Assembly (NCBI GenBank): GCA_963665165.1
Contig: OY761989.1
Span: 310,001 to 374,000 of the forward strand
Reading direction: 5' to 3'
From: G963663315 sp963665165
GTDB lineage: Bacteria > Pseudomonadota > Gammaproteobacteria > Arenicellales > Poriferihabitantaceae
DNA: 64,000 nucleotides
Each line of letters begins with the position of its first letter. The first letter of the stretch is position 1. The notes beneath the pieces are model-generated. The model was given only the letters and a program-made list of their open reading frames with translations, made no database searches and was not told the DNA's origin. The translations under genes and the position numbers were made by a program. Shown here in pieces: positions 63,102 through 64,000 of the stretch.

Positions 63102-63524
63102 TCAGTTCCGGAGTTTCTTCAGTTTGTCTATGGCGCGGATCTGGGCCGCGTAGGCCGCCAGTTCCGCTTTCATCTCCGCGTAACTGTGGTCATCCATCGG
63201 CGTTTCCTTCAGTTTGTCTTCCGCCCTTTTCATCGCTTCCTGGGCGGCAGACTCATCCAGGTCATCCGCCCGCATTGCGGTATCCGACAATACCGTGACC
63301 AGATACGGCTGGACTTCGAGAAGCCCGCCGGTAATAAAGAAAAACAGTTGCTCGCCGCTTTCCTGCTCAACCCGGACATCGCCGGCCTTGAGCCGGGTAA
63401 TCAATGGAGCGTGCTTCGGCGCAATGCCCAGTTCACCCTGGGTCCCCGGAACAAACACCATTGTGCCCTGGCCGTCCCAGATCGGTTGTTCAGCGCTGAC
63501 GATTTCAACTTGTATGGTAGACAT
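63102..63524 (-). CDS. atpC: F1F0 ATP synthase subunit epsilon
   Basis: The 140-residue epsilon subunit has the N-terminal beta barrel (VEIVSAEQPIWDG, GELGIAPKHAPLIT) and a C-terminal helical hairpin with the AEDKLKE and LKKLRN region. It links rotor and catalytic head and restrains ATP hydrolysis. It follows atpD by 15 bases, the usual end of the atp operon. Confidence 0.96.
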   Translation of the reverse strand: MSTIQVEIVSAEQPIWDGQGTMVFVPGTQGELGIAPKHAPLITRLKAGDVRVEQESGEQLFFFITGGLLEVQPYLVTVLSDTAMRADDLDESAAQEAMKRAEDKLKETPMDDHSYAEMKAELAAYAAQIRAIDKLKKLRN

Positions 63525-63539
63525 TGATTTTACCCGGCT

Positions 63540-64000
63540 CTAGCTTAGTTCTTTTGCCTTTTCGATCGCTTCCTCAATCCCGCCTACCATGTAGAACGCC
63601 TGCTCCGGCAGATGATCGTAATCCCCGTTGGCAATACCCTGGAAAGCCTTGATGGTATCTTTCAACGTCACATACTTTCCCGGTGTCCCGGTAAACGTCT
63701 GCGCCACGGTAAATGGTTGGGACAGGAAACGCTGCATACGCCTCGCACGCCCTACCGCCTGTTTGTCTTCCTCCGACAATTCATCCATCCCCAGGATCGC
63801 AATGATATCCTGCAACTCCTTGTAGCGTTGCAGCGTACCCTGAACGGCGCGGGCCGCGGTATAATGCTCGGTACCGATGACCAGGGGATCGAGTAACCGG
63901 GAGGTCGAATCCAGCGGATCCACCGCCGGATAAATACCCAGTTCCGCGACCTGCCTGGAAAGTACCAGGGTTGCGTCAAGGTGCGCGAATGTGGTCGCGG
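63540..64000 (-). CDS. atpD: F1F0 ATP synthase subunit beta, partial (N-terminus outside window)
   Basis: The frame runs off the right edge and encodes the C-terminal 152 residues of the catalytic beta subunit: TTFAHLDATLVLSRQVAELG, split at the usual DELSEED segment, then RFLSQPFTVAQTFTG. An internal GTG is not the real start. It continues into atpC. Confidence 0.96.
   Translation of the reverse strand, partial: ATTFAHLDATLVLSRQVAELGIYPAVDPLDSTSRLLDPLVIGTEHYTAARAVQGTLQRYKELQDIIAILGMDELSEEDKQAVGRARRMQRFLSQPFTVAQTFTGTPGKYVTLKDTIKAFQGIANGDYDHLPEQAFYMVGGIEEAIEKAKELS

Overview
The window looks like a chromosomal segment of a gammaproteobacterium, probably a free-living aerobic heterotroph and possibly marine. 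The evidence is gene order: uvrC-pgsA followed by tRNA-Gly(GCC), tRNA-Cys(GCA) and tRNA-Leu(UAA), as in E. coli; rnpB near rsmI-lpoA-yraN-dolP, as in Pseudomonas; divergent lptFG and pepA-holC-valS; fabA-fabB; and atpD-atpC. A fused pyruvate carboxylase, haem A synthase (CtaA), choline-sulfatase and the glutathione-dependent formaldehyde route add metabolic context. I cannot name the genus. Most of the window is GC-rich and densely packed, with many 4-base stop/start overlaps.

Layout. 1-11,650 is a defence island, all on the minus strand. In transcription order it holds an AbiJ-NTD4-like protein, a type I restriction-modification operon (hsdR, hsdS, hsdM), a perfect 18-bp inverted repeat, an AAA ATPase with a C-terminal PD-(D/E)XK-like domain, and a giant NACHT/STAND NTPase that runs off the left edge. 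The last two genes share a TGATG junction. 11,900-18,600 holds a HAD hydrolase, the tRNA trio, pgsA, uvrC, efp and an uncharacterised two-gene pair (DUF3726-like plus a 565-residue protein). 18,614-25,160 is the rnpB / 5'-nucleotidase / rsmI block, then divergent lpoA, yraN, dolP and an rfaE2-like gene. 25,200-35,330 holds an EamA transporter, a small ORF, pyc, a GMC oxidoreductase, cca, a VOC protein, a HAD phosphatase, msrB and a DUF1223 protein.

35,515-39,668 is a visibly AT-rich insert on the minus strand. In transcription order it carries a truncated ArsR-like fragment, a sulfotransferase, an IucD/SidA-type N-hydroxylating monooxygenase, an EamA exporter, a 5-codon ORF with an excellent Shine-Dalgarno beside a long hairpin, and a protein with a candidate haem-oxygenase-like diiron ligand pattern. 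It looks like a small horizontally acquired biosynthetic cluster for an N-oxidised, perhaps sulfated, exported metabolite. I regard it as the best candidate for an undescribed system; the NACHT/AAA-nuclease pair is second.

39,836-64,000 is ordinary chromosome: NUDIX hydrolase, 2-hydroxyacid dehydrogenase, hemW, a LolA-like carrier with an MMPL/RND exporter, betC, gor divergent from the formaldehyde genes, ctaA, fabB, fabA, valS, holC, pepA, lptF, lptG, a beta-hydroxyacid dehydrogenase, a PQQ-type sugar dehydrogenase that seems to lack a standard start codon, atpC and the 3' part of atpD. No CRISPR array, insertion sequence or rRNA gene was seen, and no gene-free stretch exceeds about 300 bases.
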